64,000 nucleotides of DNA from the NCBI GenBank assembly GCA_902779315.1, contig CACZBC010000028.1, forward strand, positions 24,471 through 88,470, written 5' to 3'. Source of the stretch: an uncultured Bacteroidales bacterium (lineage in GTDB: Bacteria; Bacteroidota; Bacteroidia; Bacteroidales; Bacteroidaceae). Shown here in pieces: positions 1-8,900 of this stretch (its first letter is position 1; the number at the start of each line of letters is the position of its first letter). Position numbers and translations under genes: made by a program. The notes below the pieces were generated by a model. The model ran no database searches and was not told the origin of the DNA. It saw nothing but the letters and a program-made list of their open reading frames with translations.

Positions 1-1881
1 CCAAGAAATGCCTCCTGGACACAAGTTGGATCAGCTCAAATCGCCACATCTGAGTGGGTACAATATATCTTTGACCTTGGTGCTATAGCAGCTGCAGGAC
101 AGAGTGGTTATATAGCTATCCGCCACTGGGATTGCTACGACCAGGACTTGCTCTGTGTTGACGACATCGTCCTCACAGCACCAGGTGGCGATTGGACAAC
201 TATTACTACTTCTGGCACAAGCTATCATCTGACTGGCCTTAATATGTTGACCCCCTATCAGGTCGAGGTACAGGTAGGCAGTGGCAACAATCGTCGTTGG
301 ATTGGTACCGGTTTCTCGACAACAACCACGAATCCTGTTCCTTCAGAAGTATCTGTAGATCCAGAGGCAGTGGGTGCCACAGTTAGCTGGTGGGGCAAAG
401 GCGACGAATATGAGGTATGGTATAAGAGTGAGCCCTATGATGGTCCACAGTATTTCTACGATGACTTCGAGAGTAACAAAGGGTGGACGGTTCGTGACGG
501 TAGTAATAATTCGAGCAATTCTACCATGCAAAGAGGCACCGTTCCGACTGCCTATAAGTTCTCTGCCCATAGTGGAAGCAATATCTATTATGCCACAAGC
601 TGGAGCCTAACTTATGGCGATTATCAAGCCAACCACTACCTGATTACTCCACAGGTTCTCATCGGCAATAAGGTGAAGTTCTGGGTACGTTGTAACCCAG
701 GTTATTGTGATACGTATGAGGTGCTGCTTTCTACTGGAGGCAATACCATCAATGACTTCACTGTTACCCTAAAGGAATTGGCACCAGTTCCTAATGTAGA
801 TGCTTGGACAAGAATAAGCATTGATGTGCCTGAACAATATGTGGATAAGCAGGGCTACATTGCCATTCACCACAATATGTATGGCGGTAACTATCTTGCC
901 ATTGACGACTTCGGTATCTTTGAGCCTGATATCCCAGGTTCAGGAGTTTGGAAAACGCTTGAAACAAGCGATGATCATATTGAGATTGGAGAACTTATTC
1001 CCAATACCCCGTATGACTACTACGTAGTAAGTAACAAGGCCGGTGTCGAAGCTCCATCACTTCCACGCGTACAAACCGAAACCTTCCAATTCACAACTGA
1101 TAAGTTGTCAGAACTCGTTCTCGAGGATGATGGACAAAACTCACCGACAATTACTGCCCTTGGTGGTGGAACTGTTCAAACACTGACTTTGCTGAATCGT
1201 ACGCTCAAGGCTAATACGTGGAACACTTTGTGTCTGCCCGTCAGCGTAGCTCTTACTAAAACAGGAAGTGGTACTAATACAAGGTATAATTGGCCTGGTA
1301 CAAGCACCAACGTTGACGTTCGCACATTGACTGGTGCTTCCTACGATCCCAGCACAAAGACACTGACTTTGACTTTCAGTGGTGCATATGGCGTTCCAAG
1401 ACTTGCTGCTGGTGTACCTTATATCATTAAGCCAAGCGCCAATATTAGCGGCGAACACTTCACTTTCACTGAGCGTGTGATTGATGCTGGTATGAATCCT
1501 GTAACATTCCGCCTTGTTGAAGGAGAAGATGTAACCCTTATGTTCAGAGGATCATATGATAAGTTGACATTCGATGCAACAGATAGAAGCGTCCTCTTCT
1601 TGAAGTCCAATAAGCTTGTCTTCCCTGTTAATGGTTCATACATCAATGCACAGCGTGCTGCCTTCTTCTTAAAGGGCGCTCAGGTATCTACCTCTATTGG
1701 CAACTTGATTAAGGAGTGCATTGTGAACCTGGATGATGAAGACGCAACAGGCATCTCTGAACTCCTTGGCATTGAGGAGGAAGCTGGCACTTGGTACGAC
1801 CTCAATGGTCGCAAGCTCACAGGCAAGCCCGTTCAGAAGGGTATCTATATCAACAATGGTAAAAAGACAATCATTAAGTAA
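1..1881 (+). CDS. Partial T9SS-type secreted adhesin (cleaved-adhesin / FnIII repeats)
   Basis: The reading frame is open from base 1, so the N-terminus lies outside the window. The visible part starts in the end of one jelly-roll module (SGYIAIRHW..., DDIVL), followed by a fibronectin III-like stretch and a complete second cleaved-adhesin/choice-of-anchor-J module (YFYDDFE...GWTVRDG to YLAIDDFGIF, bases about 450-935). A second FnIII-like stretch and a beta-rich segment follow. The last about 45 residues (ATGISELLG..., then WYDLNGRKL and KGIYINNGKK) match the C-terminal tail common on Prevotella secreted proteins and resembling the T9SS sorting domain. This suggests a protein exported through T9SS to the cell surface. 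Its binding target cannot be read from sequence. Confidence 0.85.
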   Translation, partial: PRNASWTQVGSAQIATSEWVQYIFDLGAIAAAGQSGYIAIRHWDCYDQDLLCVDDIVLTAPGGDWTTITTSGTSYHLTGLNMLTPYQVEVQVGSGNNRRWIGTGFSTTTTNPVPSEVSVDPEAVGATVSWWGKGDEYEVWYKSEPYDGPQYFYDDFESNKGWTVRDGSNNSSNSTMQRGTVPTAYKFSAHSGSNIYYATSWSLTYGDYQANHYLITPQVLIGNKVKFWVRCNPGYCDTYEVLLSTGGNTINDFTVTLKELAPVPNVDAWTRISIDVPEQYVDKQGYIAIHHNMYGGNYLAIDDFGIFEPDIPGSGVWKTLETSDDHIEIGELIPNTPYDYYVVSNKAGVEAPSLPRVQTETFQFTTDKLSELVLEDDGQNSPTITALGGGTVQTLTLLNRTLKANTWNTLCLPVSVALTKTGSGTNTRYNWPGTSTNVDVRTLTGASYDPSTKTLTLTFSGAYGVPRLAAGVPYIIKPSANISGEHFTFTERVIDAGMNPVTFRLVEGEDVTLMFRGSYDKLTFDATDRSVLFLKSNKLVFPVNGSYINAQRAAFFLKGAQVSTSIGNLIKECIVNLDDEDATGISELLGIEEEAGTWYDLNGRKLTGKPVQKGIYINNGKKTIIK

Positions 1882-1894
1882 GGAGGACTAAGCA

Positions 1895-2089
1895 ATGAAA
1901 AAGACATATGAAGCACCCGAGATGTTTGCCGTGACATTGCAGCATCAGAATAGTATCTTGTTATACAGTATCCAGAACACCGATGGCGGCAATACAGGTA
2001 TAACAGGACCTGAACAAGACGATCCCGAAACTGGTGGTGGTGACGTTAAAGGTTTCACCTCTGACGATCTTTGGAACGCTGAATGGTAA
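1895..2089 (+). CDS. MKKTY-type micro-ORF downstream of a T9SS cargo gene
   Basis: A 64-residue protein starting MKKTYEAPEMFAV and ending LWNAEW. It lies 13 nt after the adhesin stop, with an unusually good Shine-Dalgarno (AAGGAGG, about 1880-1886), which is rare in Bacteroidota and supports real translation. The N-terminal third is hydrophobic and basic, but it is not a convincing signal peptide. The C-terminal half is acidic and Gly/Asp-rich (TGGGD). It shares its start (MKKTYxxP) and a Trp-containing end with the 51-residue ORF at 9848-10003, which also follows a T9SS cargo gene and precedes a terminator. Similar MKKxYxxP small proteins are common in Bacteroidales and lack a known function. 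The function here is unknown. Confidence 0.75.
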   Translation: MKKTYEAPEMFAVTLQHQNSILLYSIQNTDGGNTGITGPEQDDPETGGGDVKGFTSDDLWNAEW

Positions 2090-2126
2090 GAAGCCTCACC
2101 TTTACAGGTGAATAATAAATAGGAAG

Positions 2127-2161
2127 GCACGCCTAATCAAATGATTGGGCGTGCTTTTTTT
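2127..2161 (+). terminator. Rho-independent terminator
   Basis: A GC-rich stem (GCACGCC ... GGCGTGC) is extended by an AT-rich inner stem (TAATCA/TGATT) and followed by seven T residues. It ends the adhesin and micro-ORF transcript and insulates it from the B12 riboswitch unit. Confidence 0.9.
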
Positions 2162-2171
2162 GTCTTTTCTC

Positions 2172-2202
2172 TTGCAAGGTTGCATAAAAAATCGTAATTT
2201 TG
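2172..2202 (+). promoter_or_regulatory. Bacteroidota-type promoter for the B12 locus
   Basis: A TAATTTTG box at 2195-2202 matches the TAnnTTTG -7 consensus. A TTGCAAGG segment lies about 20 nt upstream as a weak -33 element. It sits directly before the cobalamin riboswitch. Confidence 0.65.
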
Positions 2203-2210
2203 TAGCGCAA

Positions 2211-2385
2211 ATGGTGATACCCATGCTTCTGTAACAAGGAGTAGGGTAGAGAGGGAATCCGGTGTAAGGCCGGAGCAGTGCCCGCTACTGTATTTGCCTT
2301 CTTAGTGCAGCGCATGCATGTCACTGGGACATCATCCTGGGAAGACGCGCTGCCGGGCAAGAGCCAGGAAACCTGCCATTTCGCA
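2211..2385 (+). promoter_or_regulatory. Cobalamin (adenosylcobalamin-class) riboswitch
   Basis: The segment carries the class hallmarks in order: GAGGGAATCCGGTG (2251-2264), AAGGCCGG closing the stem, GTGCCCGCTACTGT (2278-2291), and the B12 box AGCCAGGAAACCTGCC (2362-2377). A downstream hairpin at 2398-2416 (CATCCT...AGGATG) lies between the aptamer and the ATG at 2432 and may be part of the expression platform. By known behaviour of the class, bound B12 should switch off the downstream receptor operon. There is no strong U-tract before the ATG, so translational control is more likely than termination. Confidence 0.95.
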
Positions 2386-2431
2386 TAACATAATAAGCAT
2401 CCTCGGGACAAGGATGACAGAATAATCATTC

Positions 2432-4459
2432 ATGGTCTATAAGGACTTTCGAATCATTTGGTGGGTGAAGAATGCCCATACTGTATTTTCAACGATCAAG
2501 AGGAATTACTATCTGCTAGCGATTCTGGCTACCGTATTGGCATTTGCTGTGACAGCAAGTGCCAGTGCGCAGAATCCAACAGACAGCATAAAGGAGTTGC
2601 ACGAGGTGACTGTCACTTCGAAGCAACCGGTTCGCACTATTGCGACATCACAAACACTGAGCGGTGCTGACCTGCAAGCCCTGAGCACAACATCGGTAGC
2701 CGATGCTTTGAAGTATTTTGCAGGCGTGCAGATTAAGGATTATGGCGGGCTTGGCGGTTTGAAGACCATCAATGTGCGTTCTTTGGGAGCACAGCATGTC
2801 GGTGTTTATGTCGATGGTATTCGCCTGACAAATGCGCAGAACGGAACTGTCGACCTTGGCAAGTTCTCGCTCTCATCAATGGAAACTGTGTCACTTTACA
2901 ATGCCAACAGGCTCGACTATTGCCAGTCAGCAAGTGAATATGCCTCGGGTGCAACGGTTTATTTGCAAACCAAGAGGCCCACTCACGACTCGCTTTCAGT
3001 TCAGCTGCGAAACGCTTCGTTCCATACCTGGATGGCCAAAGTGAACGGACAATTCAGTTGGAAAGGCTGGCAAGGTTTCGTTGACGGAGAGTATTGCACA
3101 TCCAGAGGCGACTATCCTTTCCGCTATCATTCTGAATATGAGGACACTGTGGGACATCGTGCCAACAGCGACATCCGCTATGGTCGTGTCGAAGCGGCTT
3201 TGTTCAAGGATGGTTTCTCGTCGCACATCTACTATTATGATTCCGAACGAGGCTGCCCGGGTGGTATTGTGCGGCGCTTGAGCGACAAGTACACGAACGT
3301 AGGCAGAGAGTGGGACCGCGATTTCTTTGTGCAAGCAAGTTATCAGAAAAGGTTCTTCGATAAAGTCCTCTTCAAGGCAAATACAAAGTATGCCAACGAG
3401 TATCTGCGTTATTGCACAGATTATCCGGAGAACCAAAACACCGCTCGCGTCAATAACCATTACCGCCAACAGGACGCCTATGGAGCCCTTTGTGCTGCCT
3501 ATATGCCTTGGGACTGGCTGTCGCTTTCCTCAAGTTACGACATTAGGTACAGCATTTTGAAAGCCGACTTGAAGCGATTCGACGACGTGAAACGAGTGGA
3601 TCAGAAGCTTGTGTTTGCCGCACAAATGAAGTGGAATGGCATTCAAGCTGCAGTTTCTGCACTTCACCAACGCTATTCCGATTGGACTTTTGTGCATGCA
3701 GGAGCGGCCGATCCGATAGATAAATGGACTCCCGCAGTGTCTTTGGCTTACACTTTTCACGGCATAACAGTTCGAGGTTGGTACAAGGAAATCTTCCGCG
3801 CTCCAACCCTCAATGACCTTTATTACACGCAGGTCGGCAACAGAAACCTCAAGCCGGAGGACACCAAACAACTGAATCTTGGCCTGGAATATCATTGGGA
3901 CAACAGACAATGGGCGGTTGATGCCCAAGCCGACATCTATCGAAACAAGATAGAGAACCGCATTGTCTGCCTGCCGCTGAAGGGTACATACACTTGGTCG
4001 ATGATGAATTACGGCAAGACCTTCTGCCGTGGATTGAACGCGACACTAAAGGGGCACTATCATACGAAACAGTGGAACTTCTCTCTTCTCTCGTCAATTA
4101 CCTGGCAGAGGGACGTTGACAGAACTGACCCGACAGATGAAGATATGTATGATAAGCCGATATGTTACTCGCCGACCTTCTCTTCGGGCATTACAGGGAT
4201 AGCAGGTTGGAGGTCGCTTCAGTTTACCACATCGTACCTTTATGTTGGCGAAAGGATGTGGAGCAAAGCAGATCCTGAGGACATTCTGGAGCCTTACCAC
4301 AACATCGACATGAAGCTTTCCTACACCCACAACATTAAGAAAGTCTCGCTTGGGCTTTGCTTGGAGGTTTGCGACGTGCTCGACATCCAATATGAACACA
4401 TTCCTCGCTATCCAATGCCAGGTCGCAACTATAAACTCACATTATCTTTTGGCGTATGA
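2432..4459 (+). CDS. btuB: TonB-dependent vitamin B12 outer-membrane receptor
   Basis: A 675-residue TonB-dependent receptor. The first ATG after the riboswitch gives a long N-terminal extension with the hydrophobic signal segment at about residues 27-45 (YLLAILATVLAF...ASA), so the export signal is sub-terminal or the true start lies further downstream. A TonB-box-like stretch (HEVTVTSK) and a plug domain follow (ADALKYFAGVQIKDYGG, then GVYVDGIRLTNAQ). Next come beta-barrel strands typical of BtuB/CirA (RAPTLNDLYY...NLKPEDTKQLNLGLEY). It lacks an N-terminal carboxypeptidase-regulatory domain, so it is not SusC-like. The cobalamin riboswitch directly upstream fixes the substrate class as cobamide. 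The last four bases (ATGA) overlap the start of the propeller gene, so the two are translationally coupled. Confidence 0.9.
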   Translation: MVYKDFRIIWWVKNAHTVFSTIKRNYYLLAILATVLAFAVTASASAQNPTDSIKELHEVTVTSKQPVRTIATSQTLSGADLQALSTTSVADALKYFAGVQIKDYGGLGGLKTINVRSLGAQHVGVYVDGIRLTNAQNGTVDLGKFSLSSMETVSLYNANRLDYCQSASEYASGATVYLQTKRPTHDSLSVQLRNASFHTWMAKVNGQFSWKGWQGFVDGEYCTSRGDYPFRYHSEYEDTVGHRANSDIRYGRVEAALFKDGFSSHIYYYDSERGCPGGIVRRLSDKYTNVGREWDRDFFVQASYQKRFFDKVLFKANTKYANEYLRYCTDYPENQNTARVNNHYRQQDAYGALCAAYMPWDWLSLSSSYDIRYSILKADLKRFDDVKRVDQKLVFAAQMKWNGIQAAVSALHQRYSDWTFVHAGAADPIDKWTPAVSLAYTFHGITVRGWYKEIFRAPTLNDLYYTQVGNRNLKPEDTKQLNLGLEYHWDNRQWAVDAQADIYRNKIENRIVCLPLKGTYTWSMMNYGKTFCRGLNATLKGHYHTKQWNFSLLSSITWQRDVDRTDPTDEDMYDKPICYSPTFSSGITGIAGWRSLQFTTSYLYVGERMWSKADPEDILEPYHNIDMKLSYTHNIKKVSLGLCLEVCDVLDIQYEHIPRYPMPGRNYKLTLSFGV

Positions 4460-5736
4460 AACGACTCTTGACACTCTTCAGCCTTACATTATTATATTTA
4501 TATCACGCGCGCGCGCAAGAGAAGATTATCCTCTTGAACGAAGGCATGTGGCAAGCCGACAATGGGCGACTCAGCTACTTTGAGGACGGCTCGATAGTCA
4601 GCAACCAGTGGTTCAGGGACAGTAACGGCATGAAACTTGGCGATACGCCGAACGACATCATACAGATTAACGACACCCTCATTGCCATTGCCATCAATTG
4701 GTCTAACATTGTGCAGTTCATCACTCCGGACGGCAAAGCAGTTGCCGCGACAGAGGACATTCCCAACAATCGCCGGCTTTGCAGCGACGGAGAGTACGTC
4801 TACGTCACCAGTTACGGACACGAATGCGAGACAATCGAAGGGACAGTTTACTTCGACAAGGGTTTTGTGGCAAAGATTGACATTAGCACTTTCAAGGTTG
4901 TTGCCACTTGTGAAGTGGGCTACGAGCCAGAAGGAATTGCCCTCTACGAAGGTCATCTCTTTGTGGCCAACACAGGGGGTTATGCCTTTGAGGAAGGTCA
5001 TGAGTTCGAGACGACTGTGAACATCATCAATGCTGGTACGATGACTGTGGAGAAGACTATCGACACAGGGGTTTCCAACCTCTATGGCGAGATGTCTCAA
5101 AGCGAGCGATATCTCTGCATTAACTCGCCTGGAGACTACTACGAGGTGTCCCCTTGCGGCCTGATTTTCGATTGTAAGAAAGCTCTCGACAATGAGGATT
5201 GCGTCGTCGTGTTTGATTATCCAGCCACTTACAACACGACAACCCTCGACGGCAAGTTCTTCGCAGTTGGTTCCAGCTTCTCCTATCTCACAGGAGAATA
5301 CGAGTTCTCTCAGCTAACCATCGACCCCAGAGAGATGATAGAGACAGGTGGCGAGAGCGGACTAAGCGAGTCGTTGCCAGGAACGCTGAAGGCCGACTTT
5401 ATGAGCATGAGCCAGCCTTATGGCATTTATGTCAACCCTTATACGGGCTATATCTACGGTTCGGATGCCGGTTCCTTCGAGGGTGCAGGCTATCTCTACC
5501 AGTGGTCGCCAGAAGGTCAGCTTCTCGGCAAGCACAAGGTTTACATTAATCCCGGCCACTTCCTTGCTTTGCCTCCAGACGGACACTATGATGGCATAGG
5601 GAACATTGCCCAGCCTCAAGTTGCCGATTATCATTCTGCCTACGACCTCCAAGGCCGCCGCATCGGAAATATCAGCCAATTTAAGAAAGGAACTATTTAT
5701 ATCAAGGATGGAAAGAAGACACTCTATAACAGATAA
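4456..5736 (+). CDS. BtuG-like beta-propeller surface protein with T9SS-like tail
   Basis: A 426-residue secreted protein with repeated blade-like segments (LYGEMSQSERYLCINSPG, NPYTGYIYGSDAGS), consistent with the YncE/DUF5074-type beta-propellers that sit beside btuB in Bacteroidota. BtuG from Bacteroides is a propeller lipoprotein that binds B12 at the cell surface and hands it to BtuB. Here the signal peptide (MKRLLTLFSLTLLYLYHARA, cleavage before QEK) has no lipobox cysteine. The C-terminus instead carries SAYDLQGRRI then KGTIYIKDGKK, the Prevotella-type sorting tail. The start overlaps btuB by four bases. B12 binding is inferred from context and fold; family assignment is moderate. Confidence 0.75.
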   Translation: MKRLLTLFSLTLLYLYHARAQEKIILLNEGMWQADNGRLSYFEDGSIVSNQWFRDSNGMKLGDTPNDIIQINDTLIAIAINWSNIVQFITPDGKAVAATEDIPNNRRLCSDGEYVYVTSYGHECETIEGTVYFDKGFVAKIDISTFKVVATCEVGYEPEGIALYEGHLFVANTGGYAFEEGHEFETTVNIINAGTMTVEKTIDTGVSNLYGEMSQSERYLCINSPGDYYEVSPCGLIFDCKKALDNEDCVVVFDYPATYNTTTLDGKFFAVGSSFSYLTGEYEFSQLTIDPREMIETGGESGLSESLPGTLKADFMSMSQPYGIYVNPYTGYIYGSDAGSFEGAGYLYQWSPEGQLLGKHKVYINPGHFLALPPDGHYDGIGNIAQPQVADYHSAYDLQGRRIGNISQFKKGTIYIKDGKKTLYNR

Positions 5737-5758
5737 CTTGTCGAGTCAAGTTCGTTGC

Positions 5759-5824
5759 TCCTTCATGTAGGAGCAATCACTCCTTCATGTAGGAGCAATC
5801 ACTCTTACATGTAGGAGCAATCAA
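5759..5824. repeat. Three tandem 22-bp repeats in the intergenic region
   Basis: Units at 5759-5780, 5781-5802 and 5803-5824. The first two are identical; the third differs at two positions. Each contains a near-palindrome (CTCCTTCATGTAGGAG) with CATG at its centre. On the minus strand each unit starts GATTGC, the same start and the same 22-bp spacing as the arrays elsewhere in this window. Because it lies between the propeller gene and the DUF4465 gene, it could be an operator or a transcript hairpin series. No function is demonstrated. Confidence 0.85.
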
Positions 5825-5910
5825 CTAAGCCTGCCGAGTTGAGCGCCAACCACAGTTAAACAAACCATAGACAAACCATTAATTTATTATAAACCTTATT
5901 TATTAACATT

Positions 5911-8900
5911 ATGAAAAAGCATTTACTAAGTTTCATTGTGCTGACATTGTTCGTAGCGGGCAATGCCTTTGCCACAGAAGTGACTGTGACAATGAACGCA
6001 AAGAGTAAGCTCATCAAGTCGTTGGTCAACAAGTCGACCAATGAAAGTGTGAGTGTGGGCGAGCCTACAAGCAACAAGTACACCTTCGATGCTGCTGCCG
6101 GCTCTTACCTCCTGACAGCAACGGCTGCCGACGGCGAAACGGTGAGCGGCACCATCCAGCTCGACATCGATGCCGAGCACACCGCCTTCACTATCTACTC
6201 TCCCGAGGTGCGCGTGAAGAACGCCGATTGGGTTTATGGCACCGACTACAGCCTCGACCTCAAGGTTACCACTAAGGAAGGCGAAACGGTGAACACCACG
6301 ATGGGCGAGTACACAAGCGGCAACAAGATGTTCCTTGTGTTCAGCGGCAACACTTACTACCTCGATGTTGTTCCCTCCGAAGCCCGTCAGGCAGAGGGTT
6401 ACATCGCTGCCAGCTACTCAGGCACTGTGACCTTCAATCCTACAATACAGGCTGAGGTGCCGATGAGTGTGATGTACGACATTACGGTTCCTGCCGGAGC
6501 AAACCTTTTTGTTGGCACAAAGAAGGCTCACTTCGTGAAGTTCAAGGGGATTGAGCCTGTCAGCGTTAACGGAGATGGCACAGTTTATACCTTCAAACTC
6601 GCAGATAAGCAGCAGTACAACTACCGCGTCAGCAAGGAAGGTAAGCTGACTCAAGCCGGTCTCTTCACTATGAGCACGGACGAGACGAAACGTCCGGAGC
6701 TCGTCTTCACTGATGCTGATATGGAAGCGAAGAGCCCGAAGTTCATTGATCACGACGTGACCTCGAATGGCGGCTACAACGTGGGCGACCTCTTCCTCAA
6801 CATAAACGAGCGCGGCCATCTGCAGCTCGCTAACGTTGGCGACACTTATGACATCCTGCCAATGCGTAACTGGGAACTTATCGAAAGCATCACAAACAAC
6901 TATTTCATCGAGCCTGACTTCCACTTCACTGTCGTTAACCTCAATGGCGAGGCAGACGAAAGTGTCGTTAAGGTCGAGGATGAACTGCTGACGGCAGTAG
7001 GCGAAGGAACAGCCATCGTGCTCGTCACCTACGATGCCATCCACCTTGACCAGTACAGTGGCGCTACGAGGAAAGACTTCGTGGGCGGCAGCGATTGGGG
7101 TGCTATCTGGCCAGAGAACACAGGCGCCTTCGTCGTAACTGTCGGCGAACAAGCCACAGGCATCACTCCTAACATTATTATTAATAAGGACTACCTGACA
7201 ACCGTAACTCCTTGGGGCGGTGGCGACCCAATCGACACCAAACTCTCTATGGAGAATGTTGATGCAGAGTTCGATGTGCTCTATTATCTCGACACGGAAG
7301 CAGGCTTCGACTACACCTTCAAGCCCGAAGGCGTCAGCTCTGTCACACTTGCCCGTCCCGTTATTGGTGAGAATATGGCTTCCTACACAGGCTTCTCTGC
7401 AGAAGGCGTCACAGCCAACGAAGACGGCAGCTACACGCTGAAACTCACCGAAGGTCGCAACATCGTTTGCCTGACTGGCGCAGATGGCAAGAGCGTCTAT
7501 CAGGTTATGACAGCCAAGCCTTGCCACAGAGATATTAAGGTCGGCGATGAAGTCGTGACGAGAGTGCAACCTGGCGACGCTGTGACTGTGCAGTATTCGG
7601 GGCTCTATCATCCCGCTGGCAAGCTGGCAGGCATCCACAACTTCAATGCGTTCCTTGATTACAAGAAGCCTGCCGAAGGCGTCAGCGTAACTAAAGGCAA
7701 GGGCAACCAGTACACGATGGCATCAGCTGCCACTGCTCAAGCAATCTCCTTCACCGTTCCTAACAACTGGAGGGCAAAGACAATTGAACTTACCGATGGC
7801 GTGATGTGTATTGGCGGCTTTGGCGACCCCGTCGGCAACCACCGCTCCACATCTAAAGACACTGGCCGCGCTCCCAACTTCACAGCCATCTCGCAGAACG
7901 CAGTCTTTGGTCGCGTACCTGACGTTGTATTGCCAGTAGGCGACTCCACGACTCCTGCCATCGCTACCTTCGAGGACGTTCAGGACATTACGGAGCCCGT
8001 TGACGGACACATGAGCGTAGGCACAGAGGATGATGATGACCGCGAATTCTTCACAAGTGGTGACTATGCCTTCAATAGCGGTTGCATGCACGACTGGGAT
8101 TATTGGTACTGGTTTGGCTATGCTAATAGAGCTGAGACAAAGTATGAGACACTCGACGACCAATGGAACAATGTCGTAGGTGGTGGCTACGACGGCTCCG
8201 CAACCTATGGCGTTGCCTTCGCTGCCGAGTTCAACGGCCCCTGCTACGTGACGCTGCTCACCGAGCCTGCCGTCGTTCCCGGCTTCTACATCACAAACAG
8301 CAGCTATGCCTACGACTCCATGACGAACGGCGACGGCTTTGCCAAGAAGTTCGAAAAGGGCGACTGGTTCAAGCTCACCATCACGGGTTATGATGCCGAA
8401 GACAAGGTGACAGGCACTAAGGACTACTACCTTGCCGACCTCCGCGATTCAAAGAAGGCTTACATCATCAACGACTGGCGCTTTGTTGACCTCTCTGGTC
8501 TTGGCGAAGTTGCAAAGCTTGGCTTCGAGCTGACAAGCAGCGATACAGGTGACTATGGCATGAATACGCCTGCTTACTTCTGCTTCGACAACTTCGGCGC
8601 TGAGGGCGAAGAGGTTCTGCCTGAGAAGAATGTGACATTGCCTGCTGAGATTGCTACTTTCGAAGACATTGAGGTTCCCGCAGAAGGCCATATGAGCGTC
8701 AGCACCGAGGAAGACGACGAGCGCACGGAATTCGTGAGTGGTGACTTCGAGTTTGCTACTGGCTGCATGAGCGACTGGGATTATTGGTACTGGTTCGGTT
8801 ATGCTAACGAGACCGACAATACTTATAGTTCTCTTGACGACCAATGGAAGAATGTTGTAGGCGGTGGCTATGATGGTTCTGCTAATTATGGTGTTGCTTT

